DNA of 64,000 bases from Gelatiniphilus marinus (lineage in GTDB: Bacteria; Bacteroidota; Bacteroidia; Flavobacteriales; Flavobacteriaceae): NCBI RefSeq assembly GCF_042678305.1, contig NZ_JBHUDT010000004.1; one strand, given 5' to 3'. Made by a program: the position numbers and the translations under genes. Below are positions 9,460 through 20,059 of this stretch, piece after piece (positions within the stretch are counted from its first letter, which is position 1; every line of letters starts with the position of its first letter). The notes under the pieces were generated by a model. That model made no database searches. It saw only the letters and a program-made list of their open reading frames with translations, and had not been told where the DNA came from.

Positions 9460-11295
9460 TTACACATTTTCATCATTAAAAGGTTTTCCTAAATAAACCA
9501 ACTGGTAACCTTTTTTAATGGCATCAACCTCTAAATTATAAGACGAAATAATATGTAATTCGCCTTCGTTATCTTTAATAAATAAAGGAATTATATCTTT
9601 ATCGTCATCGGTTATTTTGATTAAACTTTCGTAGTGTGCCTTATCTTGTAAATCAATTTCATGTATGGTTGGATATCTATCTGTTAGTTCTATCAATGCG
9701 TTAAAATCATCTTTATGAGAAAACAAACCTTCTTTCGGATTATTGTTTTCGTCTAGCATTTCATTTTTGCTTACCAACCTGTAAGCGCCATTAACACCAA
9801 ATTGGCTCCCATATTTTTCAATGGCATATTTGTTAATTTCAGAGCTACCTGTTAATGCCATAATATAGCCTACGTCGTTTAATTCGATATTATCCATTAA
9901 GGTATCAGAGTAAATATTGGTACTTATTGCATCTAAGCGAAGCTCTTTTGCTTTTTCTATGTGCCTCTCATTACTATCGATTAATACCACGTGCCTGCCA
10001 TTGGCTTCAAGGTAGTGGCCTAACAGTCGTGATACTTTTGATGCTCCGATAATTAAAACAGTTTCAGATTTTGTTAAAAACACACCAACCATTTTGGCAA
10101 ATAATCGAGCTGTAGTGGCATTTAACAATACGGTACCCAAAACAATCATAAACACTAAAGGTGTAATGTATTCGGCACCTTCAACGCCTAACTTTTGTAA
10201 CTTACTACCAAATAAAGATGCGATTCCGGCAGCTACAATACCACGCGGGCCAACCCAACTTATAAATAGTTTTTCATTAAGCTTTAAGTTGGATTTTGTG
10301 GTACTCAAAAAAACGGCTAATGGTCTTATAATAAATACCACAATAGCAAAAAGCGTAAGGGTTTCCCAATTGTAGAGCAGCATTAAATCTTCAATATCTA
10401 TGTTTGCTGATAATAGAATGAACAAAATAGAAATTAACAACACGCTTAAAGATTCTTTAAAATAAAGCAGTTCTTTTAGGTTTTCCAATTTACTGTTGCC
10501 CAGTACCATGCCCATAACAACTACGGCTAGCAGACCAGATTCGTGAGCAAAAATTTCAGACTCAACAAAAACCAATAAAACGGTTGATAAGGATACTACA
10601 TTTAATAAATAATGCGGAATGAGCTTTTTGTTAATAGCAAATGCCAATCCGTGTGCAAAAGTAAAACCAAAGGTTGTGCCAAAAAGTATAATTTTACCAA
10701 ACTCCATTAAAGCGGTTTTAGTAAAGCCGCTATCGCCGCCAACGCTAATAAACTCGAACACCAATACAGCCACCAAAGCCCCAATGGGATCTATTAAAAT
10801 ACCTTCCCATTTTAAGACTGCCGAAACATCTTTTTTAAGTGGGATATTTCTTAAAATTGGCGAAATTACGGTTGGGCCAGTTACAATAATAAGTGCAGAA
10901 AACAAAAAGGAAAGCTCCCAACTTAATTTAAAAACATAATGCGCTGTAATACCAGCACCAAAAAAGGTAATGGCAGAGCCTAATGTAATTAATTTGGTAA
11001 TTACAGGACCTACGTTTTTTATTTCAGAACGTTTTAGGGTTAAGCCGCCCTCGAAAAGGATGATGCTTATGGCAAGCGACACAAAGTAATACAATCCGTC
11101 TCCGGGAAAAAGCCCTTTTTCGCCATTCCAAACCGGCTCTATCCATTTGGTGCCATCTTCACTTAAATATTCGGCAGCAATGGGGCCAACCAATAAGCCT
11201 ATTAAAATTAAAGGTAAAATGGCAGGGATTTTAAATTTCCATGCCACCCATTGGGCCAGTATTCCTAAAATAATAATGCCTGCTAATTCTAACAT
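9460..11295 (-). CDS. cation:proton antiporter with C-terminal TrkA-N domain
   Basis: A 611-residue inner-membrane protein of the CPA (Na+/H+ exchanger) superfamily. Roughly 12 hydrophobic segments fill residues 1-395; the middle contains SWELSFLFSALIIVTGPTVISPIL and SWVGPRGIVAAGIASLF, both typical of NhaP-like exchangers. After it comes a Rossmann fold (VLIIGASKVSRLLGHYLEANGRHVVLIDSN), a TrkA-N domain that binds NAD(H) or nucleotides and could gate transport. Ion specificity (Na+ or K+) cannot be read from sequence. It is divergent from the Usp/SulP pair. Confidence 0.88.
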   Translation of the reverse strand: MLELAGIIILGILAQWVAWKFKIPAILPLILIGLLVGPIAAEYLSEDGTKWIEPVWNGEKGLFPGDGLYYFVSLAISIILFEGGLTLKRSEIKNVGPVITKLITLGSAITFFGAGITAHYVFKLSWELSFLFSALIIVTGPTVISPILRNIPLKKDVSAVLKWEGILIDPIGALVAVLVFEFISVGGDSGFTKTALMEFGKIILFGTTFGFTFAHGLAFAINKKLIPHYLLNVVSLSTVLLVFVESEIFAHESGLLAVVVMGMVLGNSKLENLKELLYFKESLSVLLISILFILLSANIDIEDLMLLYNWETLTLFAIVVFIIRPLAVFLSTTKSNLKLNEKLFISWVGPRGIVAAGIASLFGSKLQKLGVEGAEYITPLVFMIVLGTVLLNATTARLFAKMVGVFLTKSETVLIIGASKVSRLLGHYLEANGRHVVLIDSNERHIEKAKELRLDAISTNIYSDTLMDNIELNDVGYIMALTGSSEINKYAIEKYGSQFGVNGAYRLVSKNEMLDENNNPKEGLFSHKDDFNALIELTDRYPTIHEIDLQDKAHYESLIKITDDDKDIIPLFIKDNEGELHIISSYNLEVDAIKKGYQLVYLGKPFNDENV

Positions 11296-11390
11296 AAATG
11301 TTTTTTAAAGCACTAATTTAAGTAAAACAGATGGTTTCATGTTTTTAAAAAATATTATCTTTCTACTTTGTTCAACAATTAATAAAAACC

Positions 11391-12239
11391 ATGTCTGTAA
11401 AACCCTTTAAAAGTATTGGTGTTGGCGTTGCTTTTTCGCCCAACTTAAAAGCAAATATTTTTGAAGCTGCACGGTTATCGGTGGTTTTTGGTTCGAAGTT
11501 ATTTTTAATTCATGTTGGAGAAAATTCAAACGAGAAAACAAACCAACTAAAAACCATCCTTAAACATTTTGAAAAAGACAACTTAGATTACAAGTTGGTT
11601 TTTAAAACGGGCAATCCTGTTGATGTAATTTTATCGACTTCCGAAGAAAAAAAGATAGACCTTTTAATTCTTGGTGCGCTACAACGCGAAGGGTTTTTAA
11701 AATACTATGTGGGCTCGATAGCAAGAAAAATTACACGAAAAGCAAAGTGTTCTGTCTTACTATTAATTAAACCATCGGTTAAACGCGTACCCTGTGAGCA
11801 CGTTGTGGTTAACGGCTTAAAAGCACCTAAAACCGAACAAACCATAAAAACAGCTTTTTATGTGGCTAATAAGTTGAGTTCTGAAAAAATAACCATTGTT
11901 GAAGAAATAAAGGAAGAACAAATCTCTGTAAAGGTTGACGACAACAAGTCCTTAAGGCATGCCAACATTATTAAAGAGCGCATTAAGCTTAGGGAAAACT
12001 CTAGAATTAAAGAGATATTAAATCTTATTCCAGAGGTTTACAAAAAAAACAAAACCATAACAATACAGCCCATATTTGGCAAAAAAGGCTATTCTATAGG
12101 GCATTATGCCCAAATATCGCGAGCCGATTTATTGGTAATGAATGCACCATCAAAAACAACGTTTTGGGACCGCCTGTTTCCGCACGATATTGAGCATATT
12201 TTAACCGAATTACCAACCGATGTGTTATTACTGCAATGA
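11391..12239 (+). CDS. universal stress protein (UspA family)
   Basis: 282 residues with one clear Usp domain (about 5-127): the strand IGVGVAFSPNL, LFLIHVG, then LLILGALQREGFLKYYVGSIARKITRKAKCSVLLL, which resembles the G-x2-G-x9-G(S/T) nucleotide loop. A second, degenerate half follows and ends LPTDVLLLQ. Its stop overlaps the start of the SulP gene (ATGA at 12236), so the two are translationally coupled. It may sense nucleotides for the transporter, as Usp-SulP pairs are common; this is inference. Confidence 0.85.
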   Translation: MSVKPFKSIGVGVAFSPNLKANIFEAARLSVVFGSKLFLIHVGENSNEKTNQLKTILKHFEKDNLDYKLVFKTGNPVDVILSTSEEKKIDLLILGALQREGFLKYYVGSIARKITRKAKCSVLLLIKPSVKRVPCEHVVVNGLKAPKTEQTIKTAFYVANKLSSEKITIVEEIKEEQISVKVDDNKSLRHANIIKERIKLRENSRIKEILNLIPEVYKKNKTITIQPIFGKKGYSIGHYAQISRADLLVMNAPSKTTFWDRLFPHDIEHILTELPTDVLLLQ

Positions 12240-14437
12240 GCCCAAAAAAAAACAACATAAAAGATTTTTTTAAAGCTTTACCTAAAAATATATTTTCTGG
12301 GTTTGTGGTAAGCCTTATTGCATTGCCACTGGGTTTAGGACTTGCCATGGCTAGCGATGCACCGCCAATTGCTGGAATTATAACAGCCATTGTTGGCGGT
12401 ATTGTGGTTTCTATTTTAGGCGGGAGCCATATTACCATTGTTGGTCCGGGCAACGGTTTGGTTGGTGTGCTAATAATAGCAATTTCTACTTTAGGTTTGC
12501 AAAACACATATACAGCAATTATTTTTTCGGGTGTACTTATTTTGGGGCTTGGTTTTTTTAGAATGGGCACGCTCGCCGATTTTTTCCCCTCGTCTGCCAT
12601 TCAAGGCATGCTTGCTGCCATTGGGCTTATTATTTTAGGGAAACAGTTTCATATCATGCTTGGAAGAAGCATACATCGCGAAGACGCCATAGATTATCTT
12701 TTAGAGATTCCGCATTCAATAAACACAGCTTTGCACTACCAAAACAAAGGCTTAATTTATGCTGCTTTGGCCGGTGTAATTAGTCTGGCCATTATGCTGT
12801 TTTATTCAAAAATAAGAAACAAATATTTACAACTTGTTCCTGCACCTATGTGGATTGTTATATTATCCATTGGGTTTAGTTATTATGTGGAGTTGGTGCT
12901 GCAGCAACCAAACCCAATTGCAAAAGCATATATGCTTTCTGGCATTCCTTCATTTAATAATGTAATTACCGATATCCCAATACCAGATTTTAGCGCTATT
13001 GGGTCGCTATCGTTTTGGGGAAGTGTTTTAGCCTTAACGCTAATTTCGGGTATAGAATCGCTTTTAAGCATTAAGGCCGTAGATAAGTTAGACCCCGAAA
13101 AAAGACGCTCCAACGTCAATAAAGACCTTAAAGCCTTGGGCTTAGCCACTATTGGGAGCGGATTATTGGGCGGCTTAAATGTGGTAACGGTTATTGCCCG
13201 TAGTTCTGTAAACGTAAACAATGGTGCAAGCAATAGGTCGTCTAACTTTTTCCATGCGCTTTTTTTAGTGCTTTTTATTGTTTTGTTTAGTACGCAACTT
13301 ACACGAATTCCGCTGCCCGCATTAATGGCAATTCTGGTATATACGGGTTATAAATTGGCTTCGCCGCGCGTTGTTACCAAAATATTTTCTATAGGCAAAG
13401 AGCAGCTTATTATCTTTTTTGTTACGCTAATGGTTACCTTAAAAATAGGGCTGATAACCGGAATTATTGCAGGCGTTGCAACAACTTTAATTATCCATTT
13501 TATCATCAATAAAAGTGTAGCACTTTTTTTTAGAAACGTTTTAAAGCCGAATGTTTTAATGTTTAAGGAAACCGGTAACGAAAACAATTTTTATGTAAGC
13601 GTTAAGCATTTTTGCAGCTTTTTAAATTACTACAAGCTTAAAAAACAATTGGAGGCCGTACCCGAGAACGAAGATGTAATCGTAGATTTCTCAATGTGCG
13701 AATTTGTAGATCATACCGTCATGGAAAACATGCATAGTTTTCAAGAACTGTTTAAAAAACGCGGTGGGAACTTTGATGTTATTGGGTTGGACATGCTCGA
13801 CACAGATTCTACGCATCCGTTTGCTTTAAGGCGCATGCTGCCAGTACCAAAAATTATACAAAACAATTTAACGAGGCGGCAAACCAATTTAGAAACCCTA
13901 GCAAAAGATTACAGTTTTAAATACACAGCAAAAAAAGAAAAAGACGTATCGTTTTTAACCCATTTTCAGTTTTTTAGCACCAAAAGCATAAACCATATTT
14001 ACAATAAACTGGCAGACAAAAACAATGGCATTTGCTTATTTGATATCGAGTTTTCAGAAGGGGAGTTTATAGCCAAAGAGGTAGTACGCTTAACCATGCT
14101 TCATATAAAACTAAACGAAAACATCCCAAAATTCATTTTAGGCAAAGAGGGGTTTTTAGAAAAAGTCTCTGTATTCTCCCGTTTTAAGGATATTAATATC
14201 GAGGCGCACAACGATTTTTCCAACCGTTTTTACTTATACGGCGATAACGAAGGGGAAATAAGTACTTTTTTTAACCAAAATATTACCCGTTTTTTTGAAA
14301 GCAACCCCTATTACCGCGTAGAATCCCACGGCAACGCACTGCTTGTTTTTGGCAAAGAACGCTTGGCAAGTTTAAAAGAGATAAAAGCACTGTTTGATTA
14401 TGGCAAACGATTAAAAGACGTAATGTCGCCTAATTAA
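12236..14437 (+). CDS. SulP family inorganic anion transporter with STAS domain
   Basis: 733 residues. The membrane part (about 15-425) starts NIFSGFVVSLIALPLGLGLAMASDAPPIAGI, the SulP entry motif with the first substrate-site helix. It is followed by a STAS domain (about 470-530, VIVDFSMCEFVDHTVMENM), then about 180 extra cytoplasmic residues that I do not recognise. SulP proteins move sulfate, bicarbonate or other anions; the substrate is not evident. Coupled to the Usp gene by a 4-base overlap. Confidence 0.9.
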   Translation: MSPKKNNIKDFFKALPKNIFSGFVVSLIALPLGLGLAMASDAPPIAGIITAIVGGIVVSILGGSHITIVGPGNGLVGVLIIAISTLGLQNTYTAIIFSGVLILGLGFFRMGTLADFFPSSAIQGMLAAIGLIILGKQFHIMLGRSIHREDAIDYLLEIPHSINTALHYQNKGLIYAALAGVISLAIMLFYSKIRNKYLQLVPAPMWIVILSIGFSYYVELVLQQPNPIAKAYMLSGIPSFNNVITDIPIPDFSAIGSLSFWGSVLALTLISGIESLLSIKAVDKLDPEKRRSNVNKDLKALGLATIGSGLLGGLNVVTVIARSSVNVNNGASNRSSNFFHALFLVLFIVLFSTQLTRIPLPALMAILVYTGYKLASPRVVTKIFSIGKEQLIIFFVTLMVTLKIGLITGIIAGVATTLIIHFIINKSVALFFRNVLKPNVLMFKETGNENNFYVSVKHFCSFLNYYKLKKQLEAVPENEDVIVDFSMCEFVDHTVMENMHSFQELFKKRGGNFDVIGLDMLDTDSTHPFALRRMLPVPKIIQNNLTRRQTNLETLAKDYSFKYTAKKEKDVSFLTHFQFFSTKSINHIYNKLADKNNGICLFDIEFSEGEFIAKEVVRLTMLHIKLNENIPKFILGKEGFLEKVSVFSRFKDINIEAHNDFSNRFYLYGDNEGEISTFFNQNITRFFESNPYYRVESHGNALLVFGKERLASLKEIKALFDYGKRLKDVMSPN

Positions 14438-14559
14438 GATTTATGCAAACCTACTGCGATTAAATACTTTTATTTTTATAAATAGTACCAGTTTGTGTTT
14501 CTTAATATATTCTTAACGTTTTCGACAATTGTTAATATATTTCTTAATTTCGCGTCGCT

Positions 14560-15420
14560 ATGAAATTATACCCAATAAATGCCGGAAATTTTAAGCTCGA
14601 TGGTGGTGCCATGTTTGGCGTAGTACCAAAATCGTTATGGCAACGCAGCAATCCTGCCGATGCTAATAACATGATCGATTTAACCGCACGCTGCTTACTT
14701 ATTGAAGATGGTAACCGCCTTATTTTAATAGACAATGGCATGGGCGACAAACAATCGAGCAAATTTTTTGGCTACTATTACCCATGGGGCAATGATTCTT
14801 TAGAGAACTCGCTTAAACAACAGGGTTTTCAGGCTGATGATGTTACCGATGTGTTTTTAACCCATTTGCATTTTGACCACTGTGGCGGAAGCATAACATG
14901 GAATAGCGACAAAACAGGTTACCAAACCGCTTTTAAAAACGCGCATTTTTGGAGCAACAAAAACCATTGGCAATGGGCAACACAACCCAACAAACGCGAA
15001 AAAGCTTCGTTTTTAAAAGAAAACATTCTGCCTATTGAAGAAAGCGGACAATTAAAATTTACCAACCTGCCAAAAACCGATTTACTTAAAAACTCAGCAC
15101 TTGGCTTCGATATATTTTTTGCTAACGGGCACACCGAAAAACAAATGATTCCCATAATTAATTACAACGGAAAAACCATTTGCTTTATGGCCGATTTGCT
15201 GCCAACCGTTGGGCATTTGCCCTTGCCTTATGTTATGGGTTACGATACCAGACCACTTTTAACTTTAGATGAAAAAGAAAAATTTCTTAATCTTGCAGCC
15301 AATAATAATTACTACCTGTTTTTAGAACACGATGCCCATAACGAAATTATTACCGTACAACACACCGAAAAAGGCGTTAGATTAAAACACATATACAAAA
15401 CAAACGAGATATTTAATTAA
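14560..15420 (+). CDS. MBL-fold metallo-hydrolase
   Basis: 286 residues of the metallo-beta-lactamase fold. FLTHLHFDHCGGS is the HxHxDH zinc site, FANGHTEKQM supplies the next His, FMADLLPT the bridging Asp, and LFLEHDAHNE the last His region. Family members include lactonases and other hydrolases; no substrate can be named. No signal peptide. The upstream stretch is AT-rich and probably carries its promoter; 21 bases separate it from the downstream subtilase. Confidence 0.88.
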   Translation: MKLYPINAGNFKLDGGAMFGVVPKSLWQRSNPADANNMIDLTARCLLIEDGNRLILIDNGMGDKQSSKFFGYYYPWGNDSLENSLKQQGFQADDVTDVFLTHLHFDHCGGSITWNSDKTGYQTAFKNAHFWSNKNHWQWATQPNKREKASFLKENILPIEESGQLKFTNLPKTDLLKNSALGFDIFFANGHTEKQMIPIINYNGKTICFMADLLPTVGHLPLPYVMGYDTRPLLTLDEKEKFLNLAANNNYYLFLEHDAHNEIITVQHTEKGVRLKHIYKTNEIFN

Positions 15421-15441
15421 AACTATTTACACACACAAAAA

Positions 15442-17040
15442 ATGAACGCAACAAAATCATTCCTACTATCGGCTATTGCAGCCTCAATACTTTACGGCTG
15501 CGGGAGTACAGCAAGCATCATATCTACACCAATTGAAAACATAGATGCCATTCCTTTAAAAGTTTCAGATTTAACCGAAACCGAAAAACAAAATTGGGGG
15601 CATTTAGATTTAGCAAAAGACACCATTCCGGGGATGAGCGTCGATAAAGCTTACGCTGAAATCATTAAAAACAAAAAAGGAAAAAAAGTAATTGTAGCCG
15701 TTATAGATTCTGGAATAGACATAGATCACGAAGATTTGAATGCCAACATTTGGACCAACAAAAAAGAAATTCCGAATAACGGAAAAGATGACGACAACAA
15801 CGGTTATATTGACGATGTACATGGCTGGAACTTTTTAGGCGATGCCTACGACGAGCAATTGGAATACGTTCGCTTAATTGCCAGCGGAGACACTTCTAAC
15901 CCACGTTACAACGAAGCCGTAGCATTGCTTGAAAAAGAAACCAACAAATACCTTGAAAGAAAAGCAAGATACGACCAAATTGCACAAGCCGTAAATAATG
16001 CCGATGAAGCTTTAACCAAACACCTTGGAAAAAACAAATATACTATTGAAGAGGTAAAGGCCATAAAAACCGAAGACCAAAATTTATTGCAAGCTATACA
16101 AATAGCAAAAGGCATGCATGCAAATGGCTTGTCTATACCCGAGGCCAAAAAAGAAATAAACGCCGACCTAGAGAGCATAAACGAGCGCCTAAACTACCAC
16201 TTTAACAAAGACTTTTCAGGAAGAACCACAGGCGATGATATTAACGATTTATCTGATGTGGGCTATGGCAACGGCAACGTAAAACCTGTAAAAAAATCTG
16301 AATCCCACGGTACTCACGTGGCCGGAATTATTGCCGCGGTGCGCAACAACGGCAAAGGCGCCAATGGGGTTGCCAACAACGTAGAGATTATGTCTATTAG
16401 AGCGGTACCAAACGGCGACGAGTACGATAAAGACGTAGCACTAGCCATTCGATACGCTGTTGATAATGGTGCAAAAATAATTAACGGTAGTTTTGGTAAA
16501 TCTTTCTCGCCTTACGCGCATTGGGTTAGAGATGCCATAAAATATGCTTCGGATAACGATGTGGTATTTGTACATGCCGCTGGAAACTCTGCTGAAGATA
16601 TTGATGTAGCCCCTAACTTTCCAGACGACAATGTAGATTTTGTTGAAGTCTCTAACACTTATATTCGAGTAGGTTCGTTAACATCAAAATATGGCTCGCG
16701 CATGGTTTCTAGTTTTTCAAATTACGGAAAAAAGAATGTAGATGTTTTTGCGCCAGGATCTGCGATTTATTCTGCTTTTCCGGAAAACGAATACAAAAGC
16801 ATTAGCGGAACCTCTATGGCTGCTCCTGCCGTTGCTGGTGTTGCGGCCTTAATTCGTTCGTATTACCCAAAGTTAAGTGCTGCACAAGTAAAACAAATTA
16901 TTTTAGATTCGGGTCTTGCAGTTAAAACCAAAGTAATTGTTGGTGGCGATACCAATAACGTTAAGCCTTTTGCAGATTTATCAAAATCATCAAAAATAGC
17001 TAATGCATACAACGCTTTAATTATGGCATCAAAAATTTAA
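15442..17040 (+). CDS. subtilisin-like S8 serine protease lipoprotein
   Basis: 532 residues with a lipoprotein signal (SAIAASILYGCGS, lipid-anchored Cys at about residue 20), so it acts in the envelope. The catalytic triad is Asp89 (VIDSGIDIDHEDL), His289 (SHGTHVAGIIAA) and Ser458 (SGTSMAAPAVAG). The 200 residues between Asp and His are much longer than in subtilisin and hold a helical insert (about 145-265), a pattern seen in Bacteroidota S8 proteases. A strong terminator follows the gene. Confidence 0.93.
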   Translation: MNATKSFLLSAIAASILYGCGSTASIISTPIENIDAIPLKVSDLTETEKQNWGHLDLAKDTIPGMSVDKAYAEIIKNKKGKKVIVAVIDSGIDIDHEDLNANIWTNKKEIPNNGKDDDNNGYIDDVHGWNFLGDAYDEQLEYVRLIASGDTSNPRYNEAVALLEKETNKYLERKARYDQIAQAVNNADEALTKHLGKNKYTIEEVKAIKTEDQNLLQAIQIAKGMHANGLSIPEAKKEINADLESINERLNYHFNKDFSGRTTGDDINDLSDVGYGNGNVKPVKKSESHGTHVAGIIAAVRNNGKGANGVANNVEIMSIRAVPNGDEYDKDVALAIRYAVDNGAKIINGSFGKSFSPYAHWVRDAIKYASDNDVVFVHAAGNSAEDIDVAPNFPDDNVDFVEVSNTYIRVGSLTSKYGSRMVSSFSNYGKKNVDVFAPGSAIYSAFPENEYKSISGTSMAAPAVAGVAALIRSYYPKLSAAQVKQIILDSGLAVKTKVIVGGDTNNVKPFADLSKSSKIANAYNALIMASKI

Positions 17041-17090
17041 AACCCAAGAAGTTATTCATTAAAGAAGAAAAGTTTTAAATATCAACTCTG

Positions 17091-17128
17091 GTATCACTCC
17101 TAAAGCTTCGGGAGTGATACTGCTTTTT
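17091..17128 (+). terminator. rho-independent terminator of the S8 protease gene
   Basis: GTATCACTCC pairs with GGAGTGATAC (10 bp) around a 10-base loop and is followed within a few bases by a T run. It ends the subtilase transcript before the M1 gene. Confidence 0.85.
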
Positions 17129-17197
17129 AAAATTTCTATTTTAATGGTGTTCAAGTTAGAACTTAAAAAATGTATTTTATCTAAAAAACAATCCACA

Positions 17198-19042
17198 ATG
17201 AAAAGATTCATGTTTTCCTTTTTCAGTTTCTTGCTTATAGTATCATGCAATAGCCCAAAAAATGTGCCGGTTGCTCAGGCTCCAACCCAGCCATCATTCC
17301 TATCAACACAAAAATCTGGGTATTGGCAACAGCATGTAGATTATAAAATGGAGATTGATATGGATGTAAACACCTATCAATACAAAGGAAAACAAGAGTT
17401 GGCATATACCAATAATTCGCCCGATGTTTTGCACCGCGTATATTATCATTTATACTTTAATGCCTTTCAACCCGGAAGCGAAATGGATGTACGCTCCAGG
17501 ACCATTGCAGATCCAGACAGACGTGTAGGCGACAGAATTAGCAAGTTAAAGCCCAACGAAATTGGTTACATAAAAGTAAATTCGTTAAAACAAAACGGTG
17601 TAAATATTAAACATGAAACTGTTGGCACGGTATTAGAAGTAGATTTAGCAGAGCCCATCCAGCCAGGTGAGAAGGTAACCTTTAATATGGATTTTGATGC
17701 CCAGGTACCGCTTCAAATACGCCGTTCGGGAAGAAACAGTAAAGAAGGCGTGGCGTTATCTATGGCGCAATGGTACCCTAAAATGGCGGAATACGATTTT
17801 GAAGGTTGGCACGCCGACCCCTACATAGGAAGGGAGTTTCACAGCGTTTGGGGAAATTTTGATGTTAAGCTTAGCATTGATAAAAACTATATAGTTGGAG
17901 GCACCGGCTATTTGCAAAACCCAAATGAAATAGGCTATGGGTACGAAACAGGAACAGTAAATCGCCCCGACACCGATAAACTTACGTGGCATTTTAAGGC
18001 ACCCAACGTACACGATTTTACATGGGCCGCAGACCCAGATTATATTCACGATGTATTACAAATGAAAAATGGTATAAAGCTCCATTTCCTTTACAAAAAA
18101 GATTTGGATGCCACCCATTTAGAAAACTGGAAAAAACTTCAGCCCAAAACAGCGGCATTAATGCACTATTTTAGTGCCCAAATTGGCCAATATCCGTACA
18201 AACAATACTCTGTAATTCAGGCAGGCGATGGCGGTATGGAATACGCCATGAGCACGCTAATAACCGGAAAAAGAAATTTTGGCAGTTTGGTTGGTGTTAC
18301 CGCACACGAACTGGCACACAAATGGTTTCAGTTTTTATTGGCCACAAACGAAACAAAACACGAGTGGATAGACGAAGGTTTTACGGTTTACATTAGCAAT
18401 CATGCCATGAACCAGATAATGGAAGAAGGCAAAAAAAACCCTTTAAAAAACGCTTACAACAGTTATATACGTTTAGCCAACTCTGGATTAGAACAACCCC
18501 TTACCACACATGCAGACCGGTATAAGTTTAATAGTGTTTATGGTACCCAAGCCTACAGTAAAGGCGCTGTGTTTTTAGCACAATTGGGATATGTTATTGG
18601 CGAAGAAAACTTACAAAAAACCATTAAAAAATACTTTAACGACTTTGCGTTTAAGCACCCAAAACCCTTTGATATTATAAGAACTGCCGAAAAAATATCT
18701 GGATTAGAGTTGGATTGGTATTTTATAGATTTTGCACAAACCACTAACACTATAGATTACGGTATTAAATCTGTTGAAAAAAACACCATTACCTTAGAGC
18801 GTATTGGTTTAATGCCCATGCCTTTAGATGTAACGGTAAGCTATACCGATGGTAGTACAGAGCGTTTTTATATACCATTACAGATGATGCGTGGCGAAAA
18901 ACCAACCACGGGAACACTTTTAAAAGATTGGGCTTGGGCATATCCTACCTATACATTTGAAACCAAAAAAACCGTAAAAAGGGTTGAAATAGACCCTACA
19001 GGAATGATGGCTGATGTAAACAGGAGCAATAACGTAAAGTAA
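17198..19042 (+). CDS. M1 family metallopeptidase lipoprotein
   Basis: A 614-residue aminopeptidase-N-like zinc peptidase. The ATG at 17198 gives a lipoprotein signal (FSFFSFLLIVSCNS); the frame is open further upstream through the terminator, so I place the start here. The zinc site is His370-Glu371-x2-His374 (HELAHKWFQ) with the third ligand in WIDEGFTVYIS, and GGMEYAMSTL replaces the usual GAMEN exopeptidase motif. Envelope-anchored. It is the last chromosomal gene before the recombinase. Confidence 0.9.
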   Translation: MKRFMFSFFSFLLIVSCNSPKNVPVAQAPTQPSFLSTQKSGYWQQHVDYKMEIDMDVNTYQYKGKQELAYTNNSPDVLHRVYYHLYFNAFQPGSEMDVRSRTIADPDRRVGDRISKLKPNEIGYIKVNSLKQNGVNIKHETVGTVLEVDLAEPIQPGEKVTFNMDFDAQVPLQIRRSGRNSKEGVALSMAQWYPKMAEYDFEGWHADPYIGREFHSVWGNFDVKLSIDKNYIVGGTGYLQNPNEIGYGYETGTVNRPDTDKLTWHFKAPNVHDFTWAADPDYIHDVLQMKNGIKLHFLYKKDLDATHLENWKKLQPKTAALMHYFSAQIGQYPYKQYSVIQAGDGGMEYAMSTLITGKRNFGSLVGVTAHELAHKWFQFLLATNETKHEWIDEGFTVYISNHAMNQIMEEGKKNPLKNAYNSYIRLANSGLEQPLTTHADRYKFNSVYGTQAYSKGAVFLAQLGYVIGEENLQKTIKKYFNDFAFKHPKPFDIIRTAEKISGLELDWYFIDFAQTTNTIDYGIKSVEKNTITLERIGLMPMPLDVTVSYTDGSTERFYIPLQMMRGEKPTTGTLLKDWAWAYPTYTFETKKTVKRVEIDPTGMMADVNRSNNVK

Positions 19043-19165
19043 TTTATTAACCATAAGACCAACGCTATCTAATTGTTTTACCGCCCTATAAAAATAGTTT
19101 TTCTACGGCGCAACCCATTAGGCTTTATTTTGGCAAACATTAACTTTACGGTTATTTACAAACAA

Positions 19166-20002
19166 CTAAAGCGTATCTAAAGGGCTTTTAACGTTTTGTA
19201 TTGCTGATTGTGCAACTTGGGTATAAACCAAAGTTGTATTAATATTTCTGTGGCCTAATAGCTTTTGTATAATTCTTATATCTGTACCGTTTTCTAATAA
19301 ATGTGTTGCAAAACTGTGTCTTAAGGTATGCACTTTAACCGGTTTGTTAATGCGCGACTTGCTTAACGCCGTTTTTAAAATTTTCCTGATACTGCTTGCG
19401 CTATAAGAAGCCGATTTTTGTTGGCCTTCAAACAAATACACATTTGGCTTATAAGCTTTAAAGTAAAGCCGCAATAAAACCAATAAGCTTTCGGGAAGCA
19501 TAACAACCCTATCTTTTTTTCCTTTGGCATTATGTATATGGACCAGCATTCTTTGGCTATCAATGTTGTTAACTTTTAAATTAACAGCTTCACTAATGCG
19601 TAAACCTAAACCGTAAATAGTTGCCAAAATGGCTTTATGCTTTATATTTTCTGTTTGCTCCAACATCAACTTAATTTCAGTCTTAGACAATATATAAGGC
19701 AAAAAATGCTCTTTTCTGGTAGGGTAGATAATTGAAAAATCTATCTGCCTTTTAAAAAGCTCTTTAAAAAACAAATTAATGGCACCTATTAACTGTTTTT
19801 GAGAGGATATGCCATATTGCTTAGATTTTATAATTTCTATTAGTGTTGCAATTACATCTCTATCTTCTAATTTTTCTAGGTTTTTAGACTCAATATTTAA
19901 AAACCGCACGAAAATGTTTAAAAAGTTTAAATACGAATCAATGGTACTCTTACTGTATCTTTTAAGTTCTAATATGGTTTTAAACGTTTCAAGTTGCGAC
20001 AT
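19166..20002 (-). CDS. tyrosine recombinase, probable integrase of the cassette array
   Basis: 278 residues with an N-terminal SAM-like core-binding domain (about 1-95) and a catalytic domain. All active-site residues are present: Arg135 (GLGLRISEA), Lys160 (NAKGKKDR), His225 and Arg228 (HTLRHSFATHLLENGTDIR), His251 (LLGHRN) and Tyr260 (TTLVYTQV). It ends VKSPLDTL, as integron integrases do (IntI1 has VRSPLDAL). Between LPESL and HTLRHS there are only about 50 residues against about 90 in IntI1, so the IntI-specific insertion that grips attC is missing. It is divergent from the array with 105 bases to the first cassette, exactly the intI-attI layout. A Xer-like chromosomal recombinase unconnected with the array is the alternative, but position and tail favour the integrase role. 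Confidence 0.88.
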   Translation of the reverse strand: MSQLETFKTILELKRYSKSTIDSYLNFLNIFVRFLNIESKNLEKLEDRDVIATLIEIIKSKQYGISSQKQLIGAINLFFKELFKRQIDFSIIYPTRKEHFLPYILSKTEIKLMLEQTENIKHKAILATIYGLGLRISEAVNLKVNNIDSQRMLVHIHNAKGKKDRVVMLPESLLVLLRLYFKAYKPNVYLFEGQQKSASYSASSIRKILKTALSKSRINKPVKVHTLRHSFATHLLENGTDIRIIQKLLGHRNINTTLVYTQVAQSAIQNVKSPLDTL

Positions 20003-20059
20003 AACGCGTATTTATTTAGTTATGCAATAAATATACAAAAAGTGAAGAATAACTTTACA